From Leeia speluncae (GTDB lineage: Bacteria; Pseudomonadota; Gammaproteobacteria; Burkholderiales; Leeiaceae): DNA of 64,000 nt. Below are positions 35,908 through 45,794 of the stretch, piece by piece. The notes beneath the pieces are model-generated. The model did no database searches and had not been told where the DNA came from. It worked only from the letters and a program-made list of their open reading frames with translations. The DNA lies in contig NZ_JAJBZT010000004.1 in assembly GCF_020564625.1 (NCBI RefSeq), forward strand, positions 302,748-366,747, written 5' to 3'. The first letter of the stretch is position 1; each line of letters opens with the position of its first letter. The position numbers were made by a program, and so were the translations under genes.

Positions 35908-37527
35908 CTAGCCTTCCAGTTTTTCTAAGACTTTGAAAGCAAATCTTCCATAATTTGCGTGATTACTATTATTGGTGGTTAGCTCTATCTTGTATTTCTG
36001 CTTGCCTGCTTGAAGTACATAAGGCTTCGCTGATTGCCAGACTTCAGAGTTGTTAGTTAGTAAGTTTCGAGGTAACTGGGATTCGCTATCCTCGGTTAAG
36101 TAGACGGCTAGGTGTGATTCTCCTCCATTTACTAAGGAGAGAGAAACTAACCTTGCTTGATGGGTGAAAAGCTCGACACCAATTTTCAATAAATTATTAC
36201 GTTGGATTCTTCTAACGATGCCAATAAAAAATAAGGTGTCTTTTTTGATGCCAACTAGCTCACCTATTTTTACGCCTTTAGGTAATTCTCCATCTCCAAC
36301 AATTCCCACCCCACTTTGGCTTTCGTCCAATAGACTCCAGTTAGTGAGTTCTTTCTCGTCAAATAGTGGTGGCGATTCGGTATGACCCCCTAGTGATTGG
36401 CCAACGCCACGACGTTTTAGAATATCGTATTCAATACTAGTAGGTTTGTCAGTGCTTTGGGTGCCAGTAGGCGGGGTATATTTACCTTCTAGCAATTCAA
36501 AAATGCCGTTCAGCCCAAACTTAACAACGGCAGGTTTATTAATGGGTTTACGCTCAAATTTACGGTTTGGATAATTTTCTTTAGACCAGCAGTGTGCGGC
36601 TTTGTCTAAAGCGGCTAGATCGTGCTCTACACTAAATCGTTCACTCAAGCTAAGGTGGACAGGCGTATCGCCCTTTTTCACGCGTTGCATGGTGACTTGC
36701 ATTGCATCGATTAGAGGGGTGGTGTTTAGATAGCGATAACCTGCATCGATCATGTTTCTTCGTAATCGATGTGCCGGCTGGTGTGCTTCTAAATTAATTG
36801 CATAAATTTGTTTATGCGGTTTGATTTCTTTTTCTAATGAAAGAGACAGTAAGTTTGCTTGAAGCCATCTATCGAGTGAATCGATTTGCCCTGGCGTCAT
36901 TGTGTCGGTTTGCGCAAGATTGAGTAGATGAGGGCGAAGAAAGAGCGATTCGCAACTCACCGTTCTGCCATGTACGATGATCGTTTCTTTCTCGTACTTG
37001 TTTTGCTCTGCAAGCGAAAACAGACGGTCTAGATTACGCCAAATTTTGTCGTCAATTGGTTGGTATAAGATGCTTTTCCAGCGTGCCTGTTCTGTAAAAC
37101 CAAAGATGGCTCGAATCGTAATTTCAGGCATTTGCTGAACGAGCAGTTTACCGCCTTTTCTTTGGATTTCTTGCAGCAGAATGCGATAACCATCTGACAA
37201 TAATTGCCAATAACCCGCAATCGAGAGGATCATTTGGCGGCTGGTTTTAGGGTGAAGCACAATATGCCGAAGTGCGTCGGTTTCTAGGCCGCGTTGGATA
37301 GACTGTGCTTTGTCATCAATATATTTTAGGGTGCGAAATCGCTCTTTCGCATTGATGCTATCGTTTTCGTTTAGGTCTTTTATCGATTGTCGAATTGCTT
37401 GATGAGCAGTGCCTATTTCTTGCGTGGTGATGTTGTTCATCATCTGGGTTGCTGTATCCAGATTATAAACTTCCCCATCTTTGGGTTTTCTTAATAAGGC
37501 GGTGACTAAATCTTTTAATTCGATCAT
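35908..37527 (-). CDS. Uncharacterised protein with PilZ-like C-terminal module
   Basis: A 539-residue soluble protein. The first 330 residues are helical (for example TAHQAIRQSIKDLNENDSIN, and RHIVLHPKTSRQMILSIAGY) with no family I can name. The C-terminal part, about 390-535, has WSLLDESQSGVGIVG, then KIGELVGIKKDTLFFIGIVR and RIQRNNLLKIGVELF. That is the layout of PilZ-related beta-barrel modules seen in many betaproteobacterial proteins. A c-di-GMP-binding RxxxR motif is not clear, so ligand binding is doubtful. A promoter overlapped by a palindrome lies about 200 bases upstream. Confidence 0.6.
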   Translation of the reverse strand: MIELKDLVTALLRKPKDGEVYNLDTATQMMNNITTQEIGTAHQAIRQSIKDLNENDSINAKERFRTLKYIDDKAQSIQRGLETDALRHIVLHPKTSRQMILSIAGYWQLLSDGYRILLQEIQRKGGKLLVQQMPEITIRAIFGFTEQARWKSILYQPIDDKIWRNLDRLFSLAEQNKYEKETIIVHGRTVSCESLFLRPHLLNLAQTDTMTPGQIDSLDRWLQANLLSLSLEKEIKPHKQIYAINLEAHQPAHRLRRNMIDAGYRYLNTTPLIDAMQVTMQRVKKGDTPVHLSLSERFSVEHDLAALDKAAHCWSKENYPNRKFERKPINKPAVVKFGLNGIFELLEGKYTPPTGTQSTDKPTSIEYDILKRRGVGQSLGGHTESPPLFDEKELTNWSLLDESQSGVGIVGDGELPKGVKIGELVGIKKDTLFFIGIVRRIQRNNLLKIGVELFTHQARLVSLSLVNGGESHLAVYLTEDSESQLPRNLLTNNSEVWQSAKPYVLQAGKQKYKIELTTNNSNHANYGRFAFKVLEKLEG

Positions 37528-37736
37528 GTGGTCTACTTCTTCTTATCTGGCTTATCAATTAGCTTGCCCAAATCGCTAATTTTGCCGTGTTGAAATCAAC
37601 TAGGTACGACGCTGTTTTTTCGCGCCTAAATCATATTATGCAAGCGTGATGCGCTGTCTGATGGACTGCGAAAAGACCACTTGGTTCATCATCGATTGCT
37701 TATGATGGCGGAGGTATTCATCAATACGCTCAGTAT

Positions 37737-37765
37737 ATATTATGCTTTATGCATATTGCTATCAA
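37737..37765 (-). promoter_or_regulatory. Candidate promoter of the PilZ-like gene
   Basis: On the minus strand TTGATA (37760-37765) and TAATAT (37737-37742) are 17 bases apart. The predicted leader to the start at 37527 is about 200 bases. Confidence 0.5.
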
Positions 37766-37776
37766 AATGCATAAAG
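37745..37776. promoter_or_regulatory. Palindromic operator-like site overlapping that promoter
   Basis: CTTTATGCAT (37745-37754) and ATGCATAAAG (37767-37776) are exact complements 12 bases apart. They cover the spacer and the -35 box of the minus-strand promoter, a classic repressor position. Confidence 0.5.
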
Positions 37777-37840
37777 TCAACTATCATCATAGAAAGCGAA
37801 TTGGCGTTTCGCAAGGTTATTTATACGCTGGAATTGACCA

Positions 37841-39004
37841 TTAGCCCTGCTTGATCAGCTTTTGGAGTCTTTCTGCTGCCGCTAGCAGGATATTTGTCTC
37901 TGCTGTATAGGCAATCCGAATGTGCTGGCTTGCTAAGTGCGAGCCAAAATCGATGCCAGGGGTGATGGCGACATAGGCTTTTTCTAGCGCATTTTTAGCT
38001 AATGCGTAACTATCTTCTGCAATATGCTGGCAATCAGCATAAAAATAAAATGCGCCTTGTGGATCTGCATGAATTTGAAATCCAATATCTAGTAAGGCGG
38101 GTTTCAGCGCGGCTTTTCTTTCAGCAAAGATATGTCTTCTAGACTCTAATATTTCGATGGTGGTCGGGGTAAATGCTGCAAGTGCTGCGTATTGTGCGGG
38201 GGTTGGTGGGGCAATAAATAGGTTTTGTGCCAGTCTAGTGACCGCATCTAAATACGCATCTGGCACTACCATCCAACCGAGTCGCCAGCCGGTCATTTGA
38301 AAGTATTTGGAAAAACTATTAATTACAAATAGATCGTCTGAAATAGCTAGCGCTGTTTGTGGCTCAAACCCATAAGTTAATCCTTGATATATCTCATCAA
38401 CAATAAGGGTGCCACCTTTGTGAGCACATGCTTGATGTAGTGATTGAATTTCTGCTTGGCTTAGCACCGTCCCTGTCGGATTGGCCGGAGAGGCGACAAG
38501 TGCTGCCACCGTTTTATCTGTCCAATACTGTGCAATGTCTTCGACTGTGAGTTGATATTTGCTATCTGGACCAACAGGAATATTGATGGGAGTGCCTTCT
38601 AGCGTACGAACAAAGTGCCGGTTGCAAGGGTAGCCTGGGTCTGTGAGCAATACTTCTGATCCGGATGAAACGAGTGCACCAAGCGCAAGCATGAGTGCGC
38701 CAGATGCGCCTGCAGTCACCACAATTCGCCTTGCCGGCACATTCACTCCGAACTTATCTTTGTAAAACTGTGAAATAGCTTCCCGTAGTTCTGGAATACC
38801 TAATGCCGGAGAGTACCCTGTTTTGCCTGACTGCAACGCTGCGATACCCGCTTCGACAATCGTTGCGGGGGTGGTGAAGTCGGGCTCGCCAATTTCCATA
38901 TGAATCACATCGTGCCCATCTGCTTGAAGTGCCTTGGCTCTAGCTAACAGTTCCATAACATGAAACGGGGCGATGTGATTTAGACGTTCTGCAAAATGGC
39001 TCAT
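37841..39004 (-). CDS. PLP-dependent aminotransferase, class I/II
   Basis: A 387-residue fold-type I aminotransferase. Signature segments are VIHMEIGEPDFTTPATI near the N-terminus, SPANPTGTVLS, VDEIYQGLTYG and the PLP-lysine region VINSFSKYFQMTGWRLGWM. It resembles the AspC/AlaC-like group, but substrate cannot be assigned. It starts 20 bases after the FHA gene and is probably cotranscribed with the protease-FHA pair, though the functions look unrelated. Confidence 0.87.
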   Translation of the reverse strand: MSHFAERLNHIAPFHVMELLARAKALQADGHDVIHMEIGEPDFTTPATIVEAGIAALQSGKTGYSPALGIPELREAISQFYKDKFGVNVPARRIVVTAGASGALMLALGALVSSGSEVLLTDPGYPCNRHFVRTLEGTPINIPVGPDSKYQLTVEDIAQYWTDKTVAALVASPANPTGTVLSQAEIQSLHQACAHKGGTLIVDEIYQGLTYGFEPQTALAISDDLFVINSFSKYFQMTGWRLGWMVVPDAYLDAVTRLAQNLFIAPPTPAQYAALAAFTPTTIEILESRRHIFAERKAALKPALLDIGFQIHADPQGAFYFYADCQHIAEDSYALAKNALEKAYVAITPGIDFGSHLASQHIRIAYTAETNILLAAAERLQKLIKQG

Positions 39005-39024
39005 GGGGGTGACTTCTATATTAG

Positions 39025-40023
39025 TTACTTTGTTGATGCGGAATTATTCTGGCTGAGGTTAACCGCTGGCGTGCGTTCTTCGGGGAGGTCTTCCCCTAGT
39101 GTTTCCGTCTCTAGCATAAATTCCTCTAGAGATTTTTCTGGCGTTAAGCGTGCTGCAGGTGGGAGCAATGTCGTATCAACATCTAATTCACCCTCAGAGG
39201 TTAATCCAAATGCGTAATCTCCTAGTAGCCAGACACTCCAGAACATAGCGATGAGGATGCCATTGACTGTTTTCAATAAGTTGGGGCTTAGTCGACTAGC
39301 TAAACGTAAATGGAAGTAACTCGTTAGCCCTATACCTATTCCATATAGGCCTAGGTCGAGCCATTTGGCTAATTCGGGGGCGTTAAAGGCGAAGGCAATA
39401 AAATGCTGAAGTTTGATCGCCAGCAGTAATGAAAGTAGTGCAATTGCACCGATACTTCCGTGAGTAAAGAATAAAGCTCGGCCCGCAAAAATCCTGCCGA
39501 TAATCCCCCAGATGGTTGCCCAAAGTGGTAGCCCTATCAAAATAGGCGCTAGCGTCAACAAAATATCTGGGAGTGCTTTAGGCGCAAAGCTATTCCAGTA
39601 TCCATCAAAAGCCGCTTCGCCAATGTTAAGCAGAAATAAGGCAAAAAAGATGAGCTTTTTATTTAAGGTTGGACGAAGTAAACGCGCAGGGTCGATAGGG
39701 ATGGTGGGTGGGAGTACGGTATCTTCTGTTCGAATGCGAACTTCACTCTCACCTAAGCGCAACGTAAGATCATTGCCAACCAAAATTGACTTGATTGGCC
39801 GTTCTTCGTGCCATGTGCCATTTTCACTCACGCAATCTAAAACACCTAGTTTCCCATCCTCATTTTTTTGAATGGAAAGGTGCAGCAAGGAGACGGTTTG
39901 ATCGTCGATAATAATTGTATTTTTATAATCGCGACCAATCGTGATGGGCAAGTCGACTAATCGATAGCGCTCAAACACTTTTCCATGCGTGTCGAGCACT
40001 TCTACAAAGACTACTTCTGCCAT
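39025..40023 (-). CDS. FHA-domain membrane protein
   Basis: A 332-residue protein. Residues 1-100 form a forkhead-associated domain, a phosphothreonine-binding module: PITIGRDYKNTIIIDDQTVS (Arg for phosphate contact), the Ser-His pattern SLLHLSI and the ENGTW turn. From about 125 to 290 there are five hydrophobic segments. The C-terminus is acidic. The FHA domain would face the cytosol and read a Ser/Thr kinase signal. The start overlaps the end of the protease gene by 13 bases, suggesting translational coupling. No kinase gene is nearby. Confidence 0.83.
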   Translation of the reverse strand: MAEVVFVEVLDTHGKVFERYRLVDLPITIGRDYKNTIIIDDQTVSLLHLSIQKNEDGKLGVLDCVSENGTWHEERPIKSILVGNDLTLRLGESEVRIRTEDTVLPPTIPIDPARLLRPTLNKKLIFFALFLLNIGEAAFDGYWNSFAPKALPDILLTLAPILIGLPLWATIWGIIGRIFAGRALFFTHGSIGAIALLSLLLAIKLQHFIAFAFNAPELAKWLDLGLYGIGIGLTSYFHLRLASRLSPNLLKTVNGILIAMFWSVWLLGDYAFGLTSEGELDVDTTLLPPAARLTPEKSLEEFMLETETLGEDLPEERTPAVNLSQNNSASTK

Positions 40024-41294
40024 GCGAATGCTCCTACGTATTGGTATGCCAGTTTTCTGGCATTCATAAAGCTAACTCCAGATACTTGGTAGGAACTAAT
40101 TAAGCCTGCATGGTTTTGATTGAGTGTCGCTAGTTTAACGATCATGTCGTATAGACCGGGTAGGCGTTTATATGGCCGAACACAAAACGCCAATTTCATT
40201 TTTAGCCCATTAGGATTGACAAAGTCTGTTTTGCAATCGAATTGCCCCATGTCCTCTGGTGGGCCGCCCATATCATCATAGGGGCGAGCAAAAAACTGTT
40301 GGTACAGGTTGTAAAAACGAAGTGGGCTTAATTTGTCTGCACGAATAAAGTCGTGCTGAAACTCTAGTTTTCCAGTGCTGTAATCACGGTATAAGAATAG
40401 ATCGTCCTCTGTTGAGCACTGTTGGGAGAATCGCTCGAAAACACCGCCAGAGGGTTGATCGGTATCGGCCCAGCATTTTGAAAAATCACCAAGCGTCACT
40501 GGTACGCGATAACCATGGAAATTCGCGGTTTGCATCGGTTGTTTGGTAATGGTGTTGGCGATATTGCTTTGATTGTTGATTAATTGTTGGCGCAGCCATT
40601 CAATTGGGTGGGGGTGGGTTTGTGGCGGTCGCTTAATTAATCGAAGCGCGTAAACAGATGGGATTAGGAAACCAATTTGGTTACCCGCCGTTGCCACGTT
40701 AATACCCACTACTTTTCCATCCGGCAAGATGGCTGGGCCACCACTCATGCCGCTATTGATCGCTCCGGTGTAATGGATTTTCTCATACAGGCTACCTGTA
40801 AGAAGCCCGTTATATGTTCCCTCTACAATAGTGAAGCCAAGATCGTGTGGCGTGCCAATTGCATACACCCTGCTTCCCTTAGGTTGTGGAGCAGGATTGA
40901 TTTCAAAAAATTGTGGGCTACTCTTATTGGTGGATAGCAAGGCTAAATCATGCACTACGTCAAAGTTGACTAGTTTTAGCGGGCGGCTTTCGCCATCGTC
41001 AAAAAAAACTTCGCCTCGATAGAGATCTGGTCGAAAGACTAAGTCGGATATCACGTGGTAATTGGTAATCAGTAGTCCTTGGGGGCTAACAATAAAACCG
41101 GAGCCTAATGACGCTTTCGCGTTAGAGCTTTTTTCAAGGATACGAATTTGTGCAATTTTTGTACGGCTATTCGCAAAAACTGCCTCAGTTGCGGGTTCTT
41201 CATTCGCAACGGCAGTTTTTGCAGAAATGCCTATAATCAGGACAATAATCGACCAAATTATCCATTTGGTGCGTTGGAAAAGGGCTATCATCAA
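40011..41294 (-). CDS. Secreted trypsin-like serine protease (S1C type)
   Basis: A 427-residue protein with an N-terminal signal or anchor (IIWSIIVLIIGISAKTAVAN). Catalytic triad: His in LLITNYHVIS, Asp in VVHDLALLS and Ser in INSGMSGGPAIL. It has GSGFIVSPQG as in DegP, but no PDZ domain is visible. Its C-terminal 200 residues are a separate domain (FARPYDDMGGPPEDM, and others) of unknown type. It is predicted to act in the periplasm. It overlaps the FHA-membrane gene, so the two may form one signalling or quality-control unit. Confidence 0.83.
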   Translation of the reverse strand: MMIALFQRTKWIIWSIIVLIIGISAKTAVANEEPATEAVFANSRTKIAQIRILEKSSNAKASLGSGFIVSPQGLLITNYHVISDLVFRPDLYRGEVFFDDGESRPLKLVNFDVVHDLALLSTNKSSPQFFEINPAPQPKGSRVYAIGTPHDLGFTIVEGTYNGLLTGSLYEKIHYTGAINSGMSGGPAILPDGKVVGINVATAGNQIGFLIPSVYALRLIKRPPQTHPHPIEWLRQQLINNQSNIANTITKQPMQTANFHGYRVPVTLGDFSKCWADTDQPSGGVFERFSQQCSTEDDLFLYRDYSTGKLEFQHDFIRADKLSPLRFYNLYQQFFARPYDDMGGPPEDMGQFDCKTDFVNPNGLKMKLAFCVRPYKRLPGLYDMIVKLATLNQNHAGLISSYQVSGVSFMNARKLAYQYVGAFAWQK

Positions 41295-41550
41295 CGGTGT
41301 ATAAATGTCTTTTAAAATGATTTTTCAGTTGTAATGGTGGTCACTAAGAAAATTTAGCGATTAGCCTAGCCGCATGAGATTGCATTTGGGATAACGCAAA
41401 GCACCTAGTTAAGCAACAAAGCATTGTATCCCTTTACGAAGAGGAATGCAGGTTTCAAATTGTGCTGACGGTCAAAGCATCTGATAGACGGCTCCACCAG
41501 CGTCTTGGTGCCAACATAGCGCAAACTTAACAAGTTATTGAGTAAACGGA
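41295..41550. other. Intergenic leader before the hybrid histidine kinase
   Basis: 256 bases without a supported gene. GGGATA near 41391 can pair with TATCCC near 41428 and encloses an ACGCAAAGC segment. A further CACCA/TGGTG hairpin lies near 41490-41505. No standard riboswitch is recognised. It probably holds the divergent promoters of the protease and kinase genes. Confidence 0.45.
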
Positions 41551-44500
41551 TTGGATATTCTAGATCGAATTTTGCACCGTGATCTAAAGGCTGGGCCTGA
41601 AGCAGGGCTTGGCTTGGTAGCGCGTTGCTTTTTGCTATTCGTATTGCTGGTTGGATTTGCTGCTAGCTTCTGGATGGCTTGGTATGTGCATAGTGAGCAA
41701 CGTGCAGACGCTGAAATTTACTTCCATCAACAAACCAATAAAATTGAAGCCGCCATTAAAGATCGAGTTCAACGTTATGAACTTGGTTTAATGGGAGCTA
41801 GAGGGTTGTTTTCAGGCAGTCAAAAGGTATCTCGAGCAGATTTTCGAGATTACCTACGCATGGCTGAATTTTACAAAAACTTTCCTGGCGCCATTGGTTT
41901 AGGATTTGTTAGGCATGTCCCGAAAGATATGTTGGGCATTTATTTGCAGCAGCTAAAACAGGAGTCTGGCTTAGATGTAAAAATGCCGTCTCGATCTAGC
42001 TTAGAAGAATATGACTTGGTCGAGATGTTGGAACCGATTGAGCATAATCAAGCGGTGATTGGTTTTAATTTAGCAACTGAGCCGTTTCGTCTAAGTGCCT
42101 TGATGGAATCGGTTAAATTAAACAAAACCATCATGACAAAACCCGTAATACTTGAGTTTACCAAAGAAAAAGAATTGGGTTTTTTATTGATGCTGCCAGT
42201 ATTCCAGGCAACGATGCTGGTTGATTCTTTTGCGGATCGTCAAGAGGCTTTGCTAGGTTGGGTATATCTTCCAATTAGTGCGCCAAGGTTATTGGGCGAT
42301 ATCTACACCGATAGTGGTAAGCAAATTGATGTAGAAATTTTTAGCGTACACAAGGGTAAAGAGACGCTGCTATTCGAAGCTGATGGCGCAAGAGGCAAAG
42401 AGGAACACGCTGACGATTATTTGAAAAATCGGGCATTTGTGGCCAATAGAGATCTGCAGTTTGCCGGCGCTCATTGGCGATTAGTAACCAGTGCCTATTC
42501 GACGATTGATGGACGTTTTAGCGAAAAGGTCACGATTGTCACCGCTACGGTTGGTTGTGTGATGTCGCTGCTCTTGTGGTTGCTGCTGTTACTTGCCCTG
42601 AAAACTAGACAACATGCAGTGGAACATGCCGCCAAATCATTATTGTCTCTCCAGCATAGTGAAGCACGCTTTCGAATGATTGTTGAAAACATGCCAATTG
42701 GTGCGGCGCTGATGGATGGTAAGCGCATGATGCTAAATGCGGCGGCTGAAAAAATAACCGGGTTTGGTCGCTCGGAAGTGATTACGAAAGCGGACTGGGC
42801 CAAAATTTTGTTTGCCGATGTTGAAACGGATCCCGTCGATAATTTAGATGCGCTCAAGCAGTCTCAACAATATTCAGATCGAACCTCGCTCATTATTCAC
42901 CGTAAAGACGGAGAGCAGAAGCAAGTTGAAATCACTCACTGCGAGTGGGCGTTTGGCGAAGTTTGGTTAATGTTAGACGTGACCGAGCGCTTGCAAAACG
43001 AAGCGCGTTTTAAAGTCATGTTCGATTACTCCCCAAACGCACACTTACTACATTCAGATAAACATGGCATTTTAGATTGCAATCAATCAACGCTGGATAT
43101 GCTTCGTGCAAAATCTAAACGCGAAGTGTTAGGTAAGCATGTCTCTGTCTTTTCTGCGCCGATTCAAGCAGGCGGGCGGGCGCGAGATGAAGCGCACTTA
43201 GAAAATCTACACATGCTGATGCTAACGGGGCAAGCTAGGTTCGATTGGATTCGTAAACGGGTAGACGATACCGAGTTTCCATGCGAGGTCACTGCAATTT
43301 CTCTTAACTTACCCGGTCATGATGGCGATGTGATTTTATCAACCTGGATAGATCTTTCTGGCCGTAAAGCGCAAGAGCAATTGCTCATCGAAGCTAAAGA
43401 AGCGGCAGAAGATGCGACTAGGGCGAAAAGTGAGTTTCTCGCAACCATGAGCCATGAAATCCGGACGCCAATGAATGGTGTACTAGGGATGGCTCAGTTG
43501 ATGAAAGATACCGATTTAGACGCCATTCAACGACAGTACGTAGATACCATCTACGACTCAGGTAAAGCATTATTGGGTATCTTGAATGACATTCTGGATT
43601 ACTCAAAAATTGAGGCGGGACGTTTACAGTTAGATATTCATCCGGTCGATGTCGGAATGCTTTGCCAAGGCGTCTTAAGTTTACTCATGCCACGGGCGCA
43701 CGAGCGCCAAGTAGAATTATCATTTGAACCAAGCAATCTTCCGCATGCATGGTTCAAACTAGATTCTGGCCGACTGCGCCAAGTGCTGCTCAATCTTGTG
43801 GGTAATGCGATTAAATTTACCGAGCAAGGCAGTGTTCAACTAAAAGTAGAAACGATTCAGGTAGATAATCAACCTTCATCACTTCGCTTCTCCGTTATCG
43901 ATACGGGTATCGGTATTTCAGAAGAAGCCAGATCAAGGTTATTTCAACGCTTCTCTCAAGCAGATGCTTCAACGACGCGCCGTTATGGGGGTACAGGGTT
44001 GGGGTTGGCTATTTCAGGCCGTTTGGTTGAAATGATGGATGGCGAAATCCAAGTGGAAAGTGAATTAGGGAAGGGCTCTACCTTCCATTTTACGATTTCG
44101 CCAGAAAAAGTAGAGGCGCCAAAACTCGCTCATGAATCCCCTGTGGGTGCAGATGATCATGGGTTGACCGGGTTAAATGTCTTGTTGGTAGAAGATAATC
44201 CGGTAAATGCACTCGTGGCCAAACGCTTATTGGAAAAAGTAGGGTGCCAAGTCGCTACTGCTGGGAATGGCGAAGAGGCCTTACAGCTTGTTCGTGCTCA
44301 TGCGTTTGAATTGGTGTTGATGGATGTACAAATGCCGGTGATGGATGGCTACGAATCAACCCGGCAAATTCGCCTAGATGGCTATGAAAAATTACCGATT
44401 ATCGCGCTGACGGCAAACGTCATGAAAGAAGACGTGGATGCATGTTTGGCCGCAGGGATGAATGATTTCTTACCCAAACCATTAGCCGCAGAGGCGCTCT

Positions 44501-44553
44501 TTGCTACCTTAAAACAGTACGCGAATCGTCCAAAAGCAGATGAACATAGCTAG
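41551..44553 (+). CDS. CHASE-domain hybrid sensor histidine kinase
   Basis: A 1000-residue membrane kinase. A first membrane helix (about 24-46) is followed by a periplasmic CHASE domain (about 60-320, [20 protein letters not shown] style) and a second helix (about 328-352). Then come two PAS domains, a HisKA domain with phospho-His635 in [13 protein letters not shown], an ATPase domain ([27 protein letters not shown]) and a receiver domain with Asp925 in [13 protein letters not shown]. No Hpt domain. The start is a TTG; the next ATG would cut off the first membrane helix. No partner regulator is adjacent, so phosphotransfer probably goes to a distant Hpt protein. Confidence 0.87.
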   Translation: MDILDRILHRDLKAGPEAGLGLVARCFLLFVLLVGFAASFWMAWYVHSEQRADAEIYFHQQTNKIEAAIKDRVQRYELGLMGARGLFSGSQKVSRADFRDYLRMAEFYKNFPGAIGLGFVRHVPKDMLGIYLQQLKQESGLDVKMPSRSSLEEYDLVEMLEPIEHNQAVIGFNLATEPFRLSALMESVKLNKTIMTKPVILEFTKEKELGFLLMLPVFQATMLVDSFADRQEALLGWVYLPISAPRLLGDIYTDSGKQIDVEIFSVHKGKETLLFEADGARGKEEHADDYLKNRAFVANRDLQFAGAHWRLVTSAYSTIDGRFSEKVTIVTATVGCVMSLLLWLLLLLALKTRQHAVEHAAKSLLSLQHSEARFRMIVENMPIGAALMDGKRMMLNAAAEKITGFGRSEVITKADWAKILFADVETDPVDNLDALKQSQQYSDRTSLIIHRKDGEQKQVEITHCEWAFGEVWLMLDVTERLQNEARFKVMFDYSPNAHLLHSDKHGILDCNQSTLDMLRAKSKREVLGKHVSVFSAPIQAGGRARDEAHLENLHMLMLTGQARFDWIRKRVDDTEFPCEVTAISLNLPGHDGDVILSTWIDLSGRKAQEQLLIEAKEAAEDATRAKSEFLATMSHEIRTPMNGVLGMAQLMKDTDLDAIQRQYVDTIYDSGKALLGILNDILDYSKIEAGRLQLDIHPVDVGMLCQGVLSLLMPRAHERQVELSFEPSNLPHAWFKLDSGRLRQVLLNLVGNAIKFTEQGSVQLKVETIQVDNQPSSLRFSVIDTGIGISEEARSRLFQRFSQADASTTRRYGGTGLGLAISGRLVEMMDGEIQVESELGKGSTFHFTISPEKVEAPKLAHESPVGADDHGLTGLNVLLVEDNPVNALVAKRLLEKVGCQVATAGNGEEALQLVRAHAFELVLMDVQMPVMDGYESTRQIRLDGYEKLPIIALTANVMKEDVDACLAAGMNDFLPKPLAAEALFATLKQYANRPKADEHS

Positions 44554-44620
44554 TTCGGGCAATATGTTGCGCTGCTGAAATTTCCTAATCATAAATCCCT
44601 AAACCACCCATCCTCTCGTG

Positions 44621-44626
44621 TATAAT
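44621..44626 (+). promoter_or_regulatory. Possible prfB -10 box
   Basis: A perfect TATAAT 61 bases before the prfB ATG; no convincing -35 at 16-18 bases. Confidence 0.4.
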
Positions 44627-44686
44627 CAAGGGTTTACATTTGCTACATGAAAGCAGGCAGCGAAAAACGTTGCCTAGAGGAATACG

Positions 44687-45791
44687 ATGGAAGCTGAATT
44701 TCTAAACGCCATCCAAAATACCCTAGATGATCTTAGCGAGCGTACCTTGTCGCTAAGGGGGTATCTTTGACTACGACCAAAAGGTCGAACGCCTAGAAGA
44801 AGTAGACCGTCTACTAGAAGACGCTGCTGTCTGGAATACGCCAGAAAAAGCCCAAGAATTGGGCCGTGAAAAGAAATCCCTAGAAAACGTCGTGCTAGTG
44901 ATTAAACAAGTGGATCAAAGCCTGAAAGATGCGGCTGACTTGTTCGAACTAGCACGCGAAGAAGAAGACCCTGATACGATCGAAGCAGTGCAGGCAGATA
45001 TTGCCTCTGCACAAGCTGAAATCGAAAAACTCGAATTCCGTCGGATGTTTAACCATCCGCAAGATCCAAACAACTGCTTCTTGGATATCCAATCTGGCGC
45101 GGGCGGTACCGAGGCGCAAGATTGGGCAGGCATGCTCTACCGTATGTACACCCGCTATGGCGAGCGTAAAGGCTTTACCGTCGAAGTGCTAGAAGAGTCC
45201 GAAGGTGAAGTGGCTGGTATTCAGAGCGTGAGCTTGAAGCTAACTGGTGAATACGCTTACGGCCTATTGCGTACAGAAACCGGTGTGCATCGTCTGGTGC
45301 GTGTGTCGCCGTTTGATTCTAACGCGCGTCGCCATACCTCGTTTGCGTCTGTGTTTGTTTACCCAGAAGTAGACGATAGCATCGAGATCGAAATCAACCC
45401 TGCTGATTTGCGTATCGATACCTACCGTGCGTCCGGCGCGGGTGGTCAGCACATTAACAAAACCGACTCTGCGATTCGTATTACACACATGCCAACCAAC
45501 ATTGTGGTGCAGTGTCAGAACGACCGCTCACAGCACAAAAACCGTGCCGAAGCGATGAGCATGTTGAAAGCGAAGTTGTACGAGCTAGAGTTGCGTAAGC
45601 GTAACGAAGAAAAGCAAGCGCTTGAAGCCGGCAAGTCAGACATTGGTTGGGGTCATCAGATTCGTTCATACGTGTTCGATCAGAGCCGTATCAAGGATCT
45701 GCGTACTAGCGTGGAAGTCGGTAACCTGAAAGGCGTGATGGATGGTGATATCGACATCTTCATCGAAGCCAGCCTGAAGCAAGGTGTGTAA
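44687..45791 (+). CDS. prfB: Peptide chain release factor 2, with programmed +1 frameshift
   Basis: RF2 reads UAA and UGA. The gene starts at ATG 44687 behind AGAGG (44676-44680) and reads 27 codons to CTT-TGA at 44765-44770. The internal AGGGGG (44756-44761) is the Shine-Dalgarno-like stimulator. Ribosomes slip +1 on CTT, skip T 44768 and continue GAC TAC GAC to give a 367-residue protein. The second frame carries the GGQ motif in [14 protein letters not shown], the SPF-type recognition tripeptide in [14 protein letters not shown] and the family C-terminus. The frameshift is an autoregulatory loop: low RF2 favours slippage. Annotation starting at 44859 would truncate the protein. Confidence 0.95.
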
Positions 45792-45794
45792 GTC

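Larger units (their letters stand above)
37528..37840. other. 313-base intergenic region
   Basis: No open reading frame is supported. It holds the promoter and palindrome for the PilZ-like gene (separate entries) and a short hairpin GCGAA-TTGGCGT-TTCGC (37796-37812). Read on the minus strand that hairpin is followed by TTTCT, so it may end the aminotransferase transcript weakly. Confidence 0.6.

Noticed and set aside
41391..41510. c-di-GMP (GEMM) riboswitch before the hybrid kinase
   Set aside because: ACGCAAAGC and GATAG are present, but the 5' GGCAAACC half, the GNRA loop and the 3' GGGUUACC parts are not in the right order or spacing.
44859..45791. prfB starting at ATG 44859
   Set aside because: The conserved N-terminal part and the +1 frameshift site lie upstream, so the gene starts at 44687.
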